From assembly GCF_023343835.1 (NCBI RefSeq), contig NC_064439.1, positions 42,215,508 through 42,279,507 of the forward strand: a stretch of 64,000 bases of DNA. The letters are read 5' to 3'. How positions within the stretch are numbered: the stretch's first letter is position 1; each line of letters starts with the position of its first letter. The position numbers and the translations under genes are program-made. Source of the DNA: Lagopus muta (Eukaryota > Chordata > Aves > Galliformes > Phasianidae). Below the pieces are notes generated by a model that did not search any database, had not been told where the DNA came from, and was given only the letters and a program-made list of their open reading frames with translations. Shown piece by piece: positions 25,916 through 38,836 of this stretch.

Positions 25916-28857
25916 ACTATTTATGAACACACTGGCTAACCTTGACCACTCTTTAGTAGCCTTATATATGACAGTGCAGAAACTACTATCCAGAAGCAGG
26001 TGAAAACTCCATCCATTGCCATGTCACTGACTGCTTGTATTCTCCAATGCTGTGGAGGAAGATGATGAAAAACCTAATATTAAACAAATAGGAATTTTGC
26101 CTTCTTCTTACCCAGGCACTAGTTATTAGCCTTTTTAGAAAAACAGAATCCAATCAGCTTACAAAAGAGAGAACAGAGAAAGTACCATGCAAACATTTTA
26201 ATCATTTAAACAAACATCCGATCTGTTTTAAAACCTTGCTAAGTTCTTGGCTCCTGTAGTAGGAGGTTAATTGTACTCTTTATAAGATTGATTTCCTTTT
26301 ATCTGATTTCAATTTGTTGCCTTTAAGTTAACATCTTGTTTTTGTGTTATGTGAAAGACTAAAGAGGGTCACCTAATCTACCTTCTCCATGAAGCACACT
26401 GGGGAGCTACAACTCTGTCATGTCTTTTTTATCCTTTCTAGATTCAGTGCTGCTAATTGTTCCTGCAAACACTGTTCTTGTGCACTGAGGCACTCTTTCA
26501 AGATGCAAGCCTGCTGTGTTTCTTTGCAGTGTGGTGATCAGAGCTGCAGGGCACTGAGGGAAGATGTGCAGAGAGGCTGCGTGCCTTTGAGAGCTGCAGG
26601 TTAAGGCCATTGGGGCATCTGCCTCTTGGGGAGGACTGACTCCACCTGGTGAGGCTGGAAGAAAGTTTGCTTCATGGAAGAGTCCACGGTTGGGTTCCCC
26701 TAACAAAGAATAAAGCCAAGATGAATGCTGCAGTCCTGTCTAAAGACATCAGAAATCCTAGAGAGCAAAAGGACCGATTGTTCTTTAGCCCTCACTTTTC
26801 TTCTCAACAAACTGTTAGAGGAGAGTAGGAGCTGCTGGAGAGATAACAAGAATAACAAAAATCCCTGCAGTGCAAGATGTGTGGAGGCTCTGAGAGTCGT
26901 GGTACCATCTGTGCCTGTCTATTTACAGCCAGAACAACTAACGCCCAACTAATGGTGAAGAGAAGCAAAGCACTATGTCATGGAGACAGCTCTCTAATCT
27001 TACATAAAAGCAGCTTTCTGAAAAGCTTGAAGTGTTCAGATGGAGAGAGGAATGGTCACAGCTTACGCTCAGGAAGGTTTATTTATGGAATGGTGTATAC
27101 CTACCTCTGTTTCAGTCATATCCTTTGAACAATCTCCGTCTGATACTCAGGCAAGTTTGTTCAGCATTTTTTCAGCAATACAAAGTGTAATACATATAAA
27201 ACTCAGCATTACAGACAGATCCATGGTTACAGCAAAAGATCAGTAATGAGGGGAAAAGCAAGTAAACTGTGAAAGCAGTCTGCTTGCTTTGATTCAAAAA
27301 AATATTCCTGCATTTGGCACGTACAGCTGCTGTGTGAAAAAGAATAGGTGTTAGTCAAAAGGAATGAACAAGCTCTTCTGATCATACTTTTCAATGAAAA
27401 TACATTTTCAAAACAAGTATATTCATCTGAGATTAAACAACAAAAAAAAAATCATTTTTGAAACACAAGGGAAACACAGAGTTAAATTTGCTGTATTTAC
27501 CTCAGTGGAGTTGTCCTCTGGGATAATTTTAGACCTTCTGACTCAAATTGACTCCAGCAGGGATAAGAGATTGGCTTGGAAGAAGGTACCATTTTCAGGT
27601 GAAACGGCTGCAGGGAATTATCCACCTAATGAAAGGGCAGAGACAAGGTACAATCTGTAATGGGATACACACCCAGGGAGATGGACAATCTAGAGACAGA
27701 CAGACACAAATGAAGGAAATACAAAACAGAAAGGAAGGAAAAAGCATCTGAACTGAAGTCCCTACACAAAGGAAGAAAGGTTCTATGTCTCTGGTTAAAA
27801 AAAGAAAAAAGTAGATAGGGAAACAAATTAAGTTTCACTCAAACCTCAGTTTCAGAGGAACTGATACATGTAAAGAAGTCTCTGAATACCAAAGACCTCT
27901 TTTTGGATTCACATAAGCATTTAAGCACTCAGTTTTTGCCATTGGAGATTTTAGATGCTAATGATGAATAAAAATCAATCTAAATAACATCTGATGTGAT
28001 GAAGAGTATCAGAAGGTCCACTAAATTTGCTGCTGTTCTGTCTCCAGTGACTTCTGTGAAGCAGGGAATTACTTTCTCTGTCCCTTTATGTATTATTCAT
28101 TTATCTACTTACTTCAGAACAGACATCTAGACCTCTAAACACCCATAAAAGTAAAACAGAAAAAGGAATAAAAAGCACAATACACGAGAAGAACAAACCG
28201 TCACAGCCAAAACTAGGTACGCTCAAATACAGTCACACAGTGAATAGAGGTGTGCCATTACCATCCTCTTATCAAACATTCTGGAAGAAAAGATGAGCTT
28301 TTCCGTATTATGTTTGCTCAAAGAAACATGCTCCTGCAAGAGGCTGTTCTTTTTTCCTTCTGACTGTCAGGTTTCAAGTGATGAAGAAAAAAATAACTCA
28401 TTTTGCTGATAAGTTATGAGGTTCCAAAACCGTTCTGTGGCCATCCAAATGGCTGCCTAGAAACATCTCAGGAGATTTCCACCAGTCTCTGAATACTCTG
28501 ATATGTACCACCCAAACCTGCTAATTAGCAAAAGTGCCTCTGAAGATTATACCACCAAATAGATGCAAATTACTCTTCTAATTTCTTTCTTTATTACATT
28601 CCTTGTTTCCTTTGATGTTGTAATGCCTTTTTCTCCCCATGACAACAGACTAGCAATGGCTGATAACATCTTGAAAGTAATGGCTAAATTTGAAATTTTA
28701 TTTTGCAGCTTCTGTCTTTTAGGGACTTTTCTTTGACCATATTTTTGATCTCATCTTCCTCTGCAGCTTTCTCCTGTCTTGCAAGAATTGATTTCCATTT
28801 TCTTTGGCATTTAAGCACTCTTCACTCTTGTTCTCTGCTTTCCCTTCTCCTTGTTGG
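25916..28857. other. Unique intergenic sequence
   Basis: No gene recognised. Short frames only, the longest 99 codons (26407-26706, minus), without domains. Confidence 0.45.
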
Positions 28858-28880
28858 TTTTTTTTGTGTTTTTTTTTTTT
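28858..28880 (+). repeat. T-rich tract
   Basis: T8-GTG-T12-type tract immediately before a minus-strand CR1 copy. Confidence 0.85.
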
Positions 28881-28890
28881 CCTTCAATTT

Positions 28891-29195
28891 TCATAGAATC
28901 ATAGAATCACAGAATGGCCTGGGTTGAAAAGGACCACAATTATCACCTAGTTTCACCCCCCCCCTGCTATGTGCAGGTTGCCAACCAGCAGACCAGGCTG
29001 CCCAGAGCCACATCCAGCCTGGCCTTGAATGCCTCCAGGGATGGGGCATCCACAGCCTCCTTGGGCAACATGTTCCAATGCCTCACCACCTGCTGTGTGA
29101 AAAACTTCCTCCTAATATCCAACCTAAACATCTCCTGTCTCGGTTTAAAACCATTCCCCCTTGTACTGTCACTATCCACCCATGTAAACCCATGT
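28891..29195 (-). repeat. CR1 retrotransposon fragment with remnant of RT C-terminus
   Basis: Starts with tandem TCATAGAATCATAGAATCAC tail repeats and continues through the conserved 3' region. The minus strand is open at 28967-29179 and encodes the CR1 ORF2 C-terminal pattern (FRLDIRRKFFTQ, then VVRHWN and FKARLDVALGSLV). It is a 5'-truncated, dead copy. Confidence 0.95.
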
Positions 29196-29684
29196 TTTTC
29201 TTTATTACTTTCTTCCCCCCAAATATGGAAAATAGTTATCAGACAAAATTATGCTGTTTCCAAATTTAGTGGAGTTGAAGAGAAGCTGCATGGCTTCACC
29301 CTGGATGTTTTGAGAGGATTTTATGTCCATGTCTTCTATCATATTTTAAGTAACAAATTCCCATGGACATCAAAGTTGCCTAAATATCTTTGAGAAACTG
29401 TACCTCTGAACAGAATGTCAATGTAGCTTGCTTGCATTGCTAAGAAAACATCTGTTTGTTCGAAAAGGTAGTGAAACAGAATGAAATGCCCCAGCTGCTA
29501 GTCAAAAACTAGTTTTGCTCAACATGTATAATGTATATATCAATATGTAGGTATGGATATTACACATTATTATCAAAAAAATAAGAATATTTTATGCTCA
29601 TATACGTCCTAAAGTTGTTGAATAGTGATGTTTTTCACACTTATATTATTTTACAAAGCTATGGTCCCAGTAACATAAACACCA
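29196..29684. other. AT-rich spacer between two oppositely oriented CR1 copies
   Basis: No gene or repeat recognised. The spacer is not recognisably similar to that between the other CR1 pair at 59.8-60.1 kb. Confidence 0.5.
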
Positions 29685-30345
29685 GTGTGGGCAGCAGCAG
29701 CAGGGAAGTGACCATCCCTCTGTACTCAGCCTCCTTGGTGAGGCTGCACCTCAAGTGCTGCATTCAGTTTTGGGCTCCTCACTGCAGGAAAGCCATTGAC
29801 TTGAGGCTGCACCTCAAGTGCTGCATTCAGTTTTGGGCTCCTCACTGCAGGAAAGACATTGAAGCCCTCACTGCAGGAAAGACATTGAAGAGTGTCCAGA
29901 GAAGGGCAATGAAGCTGAGGGGTCTGGAGCACAAGTCTTATGGGGAGCGTCTGAGGGGGCTGGGATTGTTCAGTCTGGAGGACTCAGGGGGGACCTGATC
30001 GCTCTCTACAGCTGCCTGAAAGGAGGCTGTGCTGAGGTGGACGTTGGCCTCTGCTCCCAGGTAGCAGAGATGGGATGAGAGCGAATGGCCTCAAGCTGTG
30101 CGAGGGGAGGTTTAGGTTGGACACTAGGATACACTACTTCTCTGAGACAGTGGTCAGGTGCTGGCACAGCCTGCCCAGGGAGGTGGTGGAGTTACCACCC
30201 CTGGAGGTGCTCAAGGAATGTTTAGATGTTGTACTGAGAGACAGAGTTCAGAGGGAAATATTGGTGATAGGTGGACAGTTGGAATGGATGATCTTGGAGG
30301 TCTTTTCCAACCTTGGTGATTCTCTAAGATTCTGTGATTTATTTA
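29685..30345 (+). repeat. CR1 retrotransposon fragment with internal tandem duplications
   Basis: Longest CR1 piece in the window, + orientation, ending in GATCTTGGAGGTCTTTTCCAACC and a degraded tail. Open stretches encode ORF2 C-terminal remnants ([20 protein letters not shown]; later [11 protein letters not shown] and [11 protein letters not shown]), but the frame is broken. It carries two nested duplications, described separately. Confidence 0.95.
29741..29892 (+). repeat. Nested tandem duplications inside CR1 (periods 63 and 26)
   Basis: A 63-bp unit starting AGGCTGCACCTCAAGTGCTG is repeated at 29741-29803 and 29804-29866. The last 26 bp of the second unit (CTCACTGCAGGAAAGACATTG...) is repeated again at 29867-29892. 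CR1 normally carries this segment once. Confidence 0.9.
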
Positions 30346-31994
30346 TTATATGAGCTAAGATGTCCATAACTATTCAACTGTCTACTTTTTATATATCTGT
30401 GTTCTTGGCAGGAATACATCTGGCATCCAGCAAATATTCCTGCTTTTGGCACTTCTTGGTTGTCGTTCCTTTTGCAAGCCAAAGATAAGGATAGTAAGTG
30501 CATGAGAAGATTCATACTTTTCTTTTGTTAATGTTCAAAATTAAGCACAAGATGAAGCATTGTGGCATAGCTACCCAGATTCTACATGGGTGTGTGATCA
30601 GTGGTACTGAATGTCCTGTGTGGGCTAGTGTTGAAGAACATTTCAAAAAAAGACACTCAAATTGTGCAATAATTTTTCTGTGGAAGAGGATGCAAAGATA
30701 TTCCTTTGTCTAATGGGCCACTATATATCAAGTGTATGTTATAAATTTAGTAACACCAGCAGAGGTTGCAGCATATTGCCAAAAATATACCAAATACTAT
30801 TACAGTGGAGAGAGAAAATACAAGCAGAACATAATCTGATGGCAAAATGAGATATTGTCATATCCATCCAATTCAACAATTTAATCACTGAATAAAACCA
30901 AAATAATTTGTGACATGTACACTGAATATTTGCTTATATATACCACAGAAGAAGTCACAGCATAAAGAGAGATGCTCATTGCAAGAATCAACATAAAAAG
31001 CAGTAGCTGAACTTCAGAAAATGATCAGGAAATTGTAAAAGAGATGCATTCAGCGTTTAGCAAGTCTCCTTACATTTTGAGGGAGTATTGCCATGAACAC
31101 GCAGTATGAAATGACAGAACAGAGCAGAGGGCAGACAGACACCTCCAGATTGTAGGTGACTGAGAGTCCCAGGAAAGCTATGAGAATCAATGTTGTCCTT
31201 GGGTGGCATGGCTGGAGACAGGAGAGAACATCTTGACACAGAAGATGTACACTTGGTAGCAGTGTGACCACCCAGCAGTAATGACCTCCTTTTGGAGATC
31301 TTCTCCAAGTCAAACTTGAAGTCCTTTAAGTCATCTGCTATAACGAGCTGCCGATCTGTTTGTGAGCAGAGACTGAGAACTTGCACTCAGCCCTGGTTCT
31401 GGATCAGAAGGGCAATATGTTAACATGATTCTCCTCACAGACAAAGCATGTCGAGCAATTATTGGTGTTTGTTTTTTCGCTTGTTTGTTTGGTTTTTCAA
31501 AACTAAGGTCTGCCTACAGTGAACACAACAGGCCATCTTTGATTTCCCTGTCCTTTCATATTCTGTCTTTAACCAGAATCAGTGTAATTTTAGACTGGCT
31601 TCCTCAGTTTTGTTGTTTGCCTTGTTTTAGCTCTATTGTTTTGTAACATGTTACCACATATGTTTCCAACTTACTATACATTAATAGAAAGTTTTCCTTG
31701 CTGTTTCCTGTGCAGTTACTGTAACTGCTCAAGGTTGAATGACTGGTGGTATTAATGGAAATTTCATAGAACAGTATAAATACACAACAAGAGACTCACA
31801 ATGTAGGAAAACTCTAGATGTGCCCATCAAAAATGCACAAATATAGGCACATTTTGAATTAGATTACTTCTTTGTTTCTGGATCTGACGACACACAAGGT
31901 ATGCCCAATGGCAGAACTGAATTTGTGCTTATTATAGATACTGTTTCCTATCCTGAAGAAAGGGACTACAGTTTAGGAGTGCATCTGTTGTGCT
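30346..31994. other. Intergenic sequence with one unexplained open segment
   Basis: Mostly AT-rich. At about 31050-31390 the minus strand is richer in GC and open in two overlapping frames (31057-31386, 109 codons; 31050-31313, 87 codons). The latter is hydrophobic and looks membrane-like. I cannot match either to a family. Confidence 0.35.
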
Positions 31995-32538
31995 TCAACC
32001 CAGCAGCAGCTCAGCACCATCCAGCTGCTTGTTCACTCCCCCTGGGTGAGGTGGGGGAGATAATCAGAAAGGTAGAAGTGCAAAACTCATGAGTTGAGAT
32101 AAAGAAAGTTTACTAGATAAAGCTGGAGGTGCCATGCAAACAAAGCAAAACAGGAAAATCATTCACTGCTTCCCATCAGCAGGTAGATACTCAGCCATTT
32201 CCAAGAAAGCAGGGTCTATCAAGCTTTTCTTGGGAAGACAAATACTATCAGTCCAAATGTTCCCTTACTTCTCAGCTGTATTGTTCAGCAGAGCACTGTA
32301 TGGTACAGGATATCCCTTTGGCCATTTTGGGTTAGCTATCCTGGTTCTGCTCCCCTACAACATCTTGTGCACCCTGAGCCCCTTGCAGGCAGGGCAGCAT
32401 GAGAAGCAGAAAAGTCTTCAGCTCTGTGCACGCACCACTCAGCAACAACTGAAATATCGATGTATTATCAACACTATTTTCATCAAAAATCCAACACTCA
32501 GCATTATATGAGCCTTTATGAATAAAATTAACTATCCC
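31995..32538 (-). mobile_element. Avian ERV LTR-like element, family B, copy 2
   Basis: Longer copy of the family at 12146-12500. It shares ATGGTACAGGATATCCCTTTGG-type sequence near 32300, a TGTATTATCAACACTATTTTCA phrase and the AAAATTAACTATCC end. On the minus strand this order matches a well-known avian endogenous-retrovirus LTR. No gag/pol/env is adjacent. The junction at 32538 runs straight into a CR1 tail. Confidence 0.75.
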
Positions 32539-32539
32539 A

Positions 32540-32840
32540 AAGGCCTTAAAGATCATCAAGTCGAAATGCAACCTAACCATTACTACCCTAGCCCTAACAT
32601 CCTTCTGCTAAATCATGTCCCTGAGCACCACATCCAAATGGTTTTTAAACACATCCAGGGATGGTGACTCAACCACCTCCCCAGGGAGCCCATTCCAGTG
32701 CTTAACAACCCTTTCTGTAAAGAAATTTTTCCTGATATCCAACCTAAACTTGCCCTGGAGCAACTTGAGGCCATCTCCCCTAATCCTGTCACCTGTCACC
32801 AGTAAGAAGAGACCAACCCCACTCTCTCTGCAATCACCTG
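32540..32840 (-). repeat. CR1 fragment with intact ORF2 C-terminal remnant
   Basis: AAGGCCTTAAAGATCATCAAG and CCTCCCCAGGGAGCCCATTCCA are minus-strand CR1. The frame at 32608-32799 (minus) is open and reads as the ORF2 C-terminus ([19 protein letters not shown], then [14 protein letters not shown]). The terminal 8-mer tail has been lost at the LTR junction. Confidence 0.9.
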
Positions 32841-35800
32841 TGACTTGATGTCTGTGTGTGTATCCTTAACAATCCAATATTGTAGTGCCCTCAGTGACTC
32901 AATACTCTTATTTCTCTAGGAGGAAAGGAAGATCTCAAGCATCAAGCCAAACTTCAAACAAAAGCCATTCAGGGCAAATCAGCATGTCAGCTGATGTAGG
33001 TAACTCTAAGCCCTTTATCAGCAAGTCATGTTCTGTAAACATATCTGCCATACTAAAGTGGGGGTTTAATATCCTTGAATTCCACATGAAATTAAAGAAC
33101 AATAACAGCAAACAACAAAAACACAACAAATGGCAGTCATATGAAAAAGGATAAGCTATAGAAACATTGAAATTCTATGAGACTTGTAAACCAGAATTTA
33201 GGGTTTACTTGTAAGTTCATGTACGTGGGCAATGTTTTATTTTAACCCTCTTTCCACTACGAAACTCCCCTAACTTCAGCAGAAGCTCTGAGCCATCAAC
33301 AGGAAAAGAACTGCTCTCTGGAGGCACCTCTCCTTCCTGTGGGGACAAGGCAAGCTCTTCTAACCATAAGCCTTCATCTCCACCAAAGCCCATTTCTGGC
33401 CCTGTTTTGCTTTTGTGAAGCCCCTCCTTGACCCACTGCCCTGCATGGTGGGAGCACCATGCCCTGTGGATCCTCTTCATGCTCCATGCCAACCCATGGC
33501 AAGGGCAGGCAGGTCTAAGCTGTGATTAGTGGCTCAGCAAACAGAAAGCTGAGCTGCAGAGTATCAGGCACACAGCAGGAGACCACAAGTACTTAAACAA
33601 TCCTTGGAAATTAGCTAGCAGGTCTTTCGTTTTCAGCAGGGAGAGAATTATACACTATTATCTTCCTCCTCTTGTGTTCACCAGTGCCATGCCTGATTTA
33701 TGCTGGGACAAGTGGAGAAGACCTAGTCCAAATATATATAGTAACTGGCAACTGTGTGAGCTGGTTTACTTCTCATCTCCTCAGCCCCCTCAGCTTTCCT
33801 GTTCCTTTTATGATTCCTTTTTCTTAAAGGAAGGAAACAGCCCTAGTTGCAGCTAGGGCCTGCTGAAAGTCTGCAAGTCTCAGGCCACCAACGATGGCAT
33901 TTATTGATGGGCAAAGATAAAAGGAGGCTCTTCAGCTCCTCTGTTCTTTCCACTGATTTTTTCCATCTGACCCCTCTGCAGCAGCAAAGCAATCAAAGAA
34001 AATGAAGCGATAGGAACTAATTTAGATTGTGAGAGTTGATTAGGAAGTTTAGGAGCGAGAAATAATTTGACAGGGGGAACAATCTGATTGGATTTAAAAT
34101 TCTGTACCATAATGGGCTGTGTGGGGGTTGTAATTACTCCTGAATAGTGGTGATGTAGCCAAGCAAGGAGAAAAAGGTGTTCATGCTTTGCATGTCTCCT
34201 GTGAGGTACTGAAAGAGAAGTCTCTGGCTGCTGACAGGCAGCCCATGCATGCTGCAAGTCACAGCTACTTTGACAAGGAGCTCCTCTTGCAGATAGGAGG
34301 CAGCACACATCTTGCTGACCATGTACCACAACTGCACCTTCACATTTACCACCCACTTTTAGAAACTTTCAGCAAATATTGACTAAATGCCACAGTGCTC
34401 CTGATGTCTTTCCTTCTGCCTAAGAACTCAATAGATGTAGAAAGCAAGCTTGCCTTCCTTATCAGCTCAAAATATTGTTCCTAGAAGAAAACCCCTGTCT
34501 GCACTAACCCCAGGTTCCCAAATGTAATGAAGTAAAGTAGTTCACAATGACCACTTTTTTTTGGAGTTCATTATCTTCTTTCCTAGGGCAGAGGATTGAT
34601 GAAAGAAAGAAAAGGTTCAGATATTTTCTGGATTCTTCCCTGGGACGAGTTATAACTTTAATTAAAAATGCTGCTTGGGAAGATGGCTGAAGTACAAAGG
34701 CTCTACTGGTGCCCCAAAAAGAAAAGCCATTCTCTTCAAGAGAGAGCGGTGCATGTGTGGTTTATATGTTGTTTTCTCAGATTTTATTTGGAACCGTGTA
34801 CTGGAATTATGTTTATTTATTTTAAGGAGAAATTCAGGATTGAACTTCCCATTCAGAAAAAAAACTTGCTGAAAAAAAACCCAGTGGTTTCAATTACTGT
34901 GTGCCAGCCATGGTGGCATCCCTGGTACTGGCAGGAAGATGTACTGATCCACATCACATCACATCCACATTACATCACCAAGTTGCTACACAGCCTGCTC
35001 CTGCTCTGCAGCAGTTTGCAGCTGCAGTGAAGGCATCGTACAGTCTCAAGTGTCTTTTTGAGACAGGTTGGCCCCTGCAAAGGAAGCAACACCAGGCTCT
35101 GGGAGTAACCAGCAAGTCTGGGAGATTGTACCTGTGCTGAAAGGAGCACCTGGTGATCTAATTTCAGTGTAACTCCCCACTCAAACCATCTACGATATAT
35201 ATACAGTATAATTATTATTATTTATTTTTTGTTGGGGCTAATTTTCTTCACTTACAAATGTGATATTTCTGGGTAGTACAAGCATCTGCCTGGGAATGGA
35301 GAACAGCTAGCACAATTCTGCTTCCTTTGAGTGCCAGTTCAATGGAATCAAGCAGCAAAGTCATCTAAAAGACCTCTGAAGAGCAGACAAGGCAACAACA
35401 GCTATGTATTTTGTCTTTCAAGAATGTCAAATGCATTTCAGATTTCTTAGTCTCCCTAAACATTTCTGGTGATTTCTGTCCTAAATCTGCTCTGCTGCTA
35501 TCGTCTGTTTCTCTATAGCTAAGGCCAACAGTCACAACTCCCCTCTGCTGGCACACAGTAACCTGGTAACACAGGTAAGCTGTCAGGTCATTCTGGACGT
35601 GACACTGATTCCTGTGTTGCTTCTATCTGTTTATCTGTCTTATAAAGTTTGGTACCTGTGGGCAGTAGTGATTAGGTTTGTGATAAGCATGCTTACTGCA
35701 TTTTTCTTTGTTTTTTTTTTCCCTGGAACTATGTGTATCAGTGACACAAGTGTGTCACTACCTGTAAATCCCTTCGCTTCATGAGGAGATGGCTGCATTC

Positions 35801-38800
35801 ACCAGCTCTACCACCCTCCCACCTCCTGATTCCACATCCCGCAGAACACTGATACCACAGAAGGTACCAAAGTGGCTTCTCAAGTAATCTGGTTAAGCCA
35901 GTCCAGTGAAGATTTAAAAAATAGGGCTTACATAAAAGGTTGAGCTCACATCTCTAGTCATAAAGCATCGTATTGTGCAGTATTGGACTGTATTCAAATA
36001 CTTGGTGTGGCAGGTGGGCTATAGATGTTTAAACAGATGGATTTTGACAAGCTCGGGAGTTTCATTCCATTCAGTTCACTATACTAAACATGATACATGA
36101 ACAAAATACATGACTTACAACCAAATCCAGGAGATATGGGTACCATCATGGATGCTTGTCTCCCTCAGTGGTGACGAGGCCTCCAGAACAGGTTTTCTAT
36201 TGAAGACCATGAGAGCAGGTGCATGGCAGATACCTCTAGAGAAGAAATAATGACATTAAGACTGGTTAATTCCTAACATGAGCATTTATGTTATGCACTA
36301 TTATTCAAATTATAATTATATAATTATATATATATATAAATATAGAGAGAGATCTGCTCTATCAGGATGTCTTATAAAAACTGACTTAGCCTTCTTTCAG
36401 ATACTGGCACTGACTACTGCTTAATTTGGCCATTATTAGCAGCTTAGTGAGGAGTCACTCAGGTGGCAGCAGATTATCCAACACTCAGTGTTTAAATAAT
36501 TTCAAAATTACAAGTTCTTTACTGCAAATACAGAAGGCTCCACAGATTAAAAAGATCAGAAATGGAGGAAATTTCAATTCAGCAAAATGTGACCTTCCAG
36601 ACACATGATTTATCTTGCTAAATACTCAACTCAGTATTTCCACTTCATTTTCTGTGGGTTTTTTTGCACTGCTTAAAAAAATTATGGCTACTCATCTCTG
36701 AGGTATCAGGTTAACCACAAGGAAATCTAAGCTAACAGAATCTTCTATACTCCATCACGGAAAACTATTCCAGTGAAATATCATTCCTTCCTCTTCTGTA
36801 AGTCAGTAACAACCAAATACAACACATTCTGTGACCTCTTTTCAAAACACTGACAGAATTCAAGCTACTTCCTCATGACAACAAAGAATAAAATCAGGTA
36901 AATGAGTTCAGGCTGCAGAAGTTGTGAAGCTTTTCCTTGCCTAGGATTACTCAGTTAATAAATGCTGGACTGGACAAATTAGACATAGGAAACCAGTACA
37001 AGCTGAGTGAAATCTGGGTTCAGATTCTTATGTTACCTCATTCACCCTCCAGAGTTCAGCTCCCAAAAGCTCAGCTGGCAAAGGGACTGACTAGCTGAAC
37101 TGTGACGAGGTAACACAAAAAGCTCTGCTCATGACAAGCCCTCTGCATGTTATAGAGAACTTTGATTTGTCGTGGGGCACAGATGGTGCTGCAAAATTAT
37201 AGGAATAGAGTTTGGAAAAAATTCAGCACTGGAGGGTCAAGTTCTTTTCTTGAGATATGAATTCAATTTTTGTCATAAAGCCGTTGCAGAGGTAGAGCTG
37301 TGGGCTATCAATAATAGATCACATAGCTTGAGCTACAGTTTGAATTTTTGGGAAGAAAGTTACGATCAGAGAGAAAATACTTGTTATTTCCTGGGAGCAA
37401 ATGTATCCACGTGTCCGTAATGACTGCTGACAAAGATGTTCTTCCTCCTCCCAGTCAGACACCCGCTGCCTTCTGAGAGATACAGGTACGCAAGGCCCCT
37501 TCACACCTTCCCATCGGGTTACAACCCTTGAACAAAACTTCATGTCACAACACATAACAGAAGTGGAATAAATATCGCATGATAAAATGTTCAAATGACA
37601 CATCTGAGTGACTGTAATAGCAGTGTCATCTTCTTTAACCTTTTAAACCCAGGATGTTTCAAACCATACACCGAAAAATAGTACTTCCAGTTCTGCTATA
37701 CCACTGCAGCGCTTGCCTTTCACCTTCTGCATTGTTGAGGTAAAAGCAATTAAGATGAATCTGTTTTGGTTTGTCTGTGGAAGAACAACATGAGCCTTAT
37801 GTTAAGTATGCAGAAAACATCCATTTTGCTTAGTGTTTTGTTAAATATTTAGATCCAGAAGAAATAGGACAGCTTCAATCATGTTTCTGAATGACCTGGG
37901 CACCACTGGGATAACAGCTCAGTTGCTACATAATTCATTTTTTATCCTGCCCAGTCCCTGATGCGTGCAAAGGTTAAAAAAGATATAATTAGTCTGCTCT
38001 GTTCCCACCTCCGGCCCACACAAGCCCTGTCTTTTATTCAACCTGTCATCGTTAGCAGTATTATCCAGGTCTCCTGAAAAGAGACAGCAATGAAAAAAAT
38101 TATGGTAATTTAATTCAGAATGATCTTTCCTTTGTAGTTTGCACATTACTTTTGAGATACATCTATTAATAACCTGTAGGAATCAGCTTCTATTTACGTA
38201 GCACTTATCTTCCCAAAGGGTCTGTAAGCACTTTGCTATCCTTAGGGATCATTTCATTCTTTCCTGACAGATAAAGCTCAGTTTCATCTTTATGGCAAAC
38301 TTCAGGCAAAAGATAAGGGCAGAAGATTAGTGAGCCAACTCAGTTCTGCAGAGCACCACAGCTCCCACAGTGGACAGCTGTGATCTGGCAGGAGGTGTCC
38401 TGCTCCACACAGGTGTTGTTACCCCAGTGCCCAAGTCTCATTTTGTCCTTCTCTCACTGCCAACCCCCCCTTGATGGCACAGAATGAGCTCCAGGATCCA
38501 AGGCGGTCCTGCCATTCCTCCGTGGTGATGTTCCCAGTTACCACTCCACCAATTGTAGATCACATTTTGACCAACATCTAAGGTGTTGAAGGAATAATTC
38601 GTTCCATTTAGCTAAAGTACTAGAAACCTATGGGAATGCTAGGGAGATAAATCCTGCATGACTGTTACTGTTATTCCTCTAGATTATTTGGACTACAGGG
38701 GCACCCACAGATGCCACCAAGATTAGTTGCCATGCTTCTAGGTGCCATAGCAGTATCCAGGAAGTTGTATTTCAGTGGCATCCAGGGAAAGGAAAAGAAG

Positions 38801-38836
38801 CACAAATTGAAGTACAGGAAATTGCACTTAAACATG
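32841..38836. other. Unique intergenic sequence
   Basis: About 6 kb without a recognisable gene or interspersed repeat. The longest frames are 33901-34356 (minus, 151 codons) and 34668-35030 (+, 120 codons); neither shows a domain, and both lack promoter or splice context. A TA-rich tract at 36311-36352 is listed separately. Confidence 0.45.
36311..36352 (+). repeat. TA-rich microsatellite with short GA run
   Basis: TATAATTATATAATTATA, then (TA)n and AGAGAGAG. Confidence 0.85.

Noticed and set aside
28914..29393. 159-codon + frame
   Set aside because: Antisense shadow of a minus-strand CR1 copy continuing into adjacent DNA.
33901..34356. 151-codon minus frame
   Set aside because: No domain or family resemblance and no supporting promoter or poly(A) signal; treated as chance.
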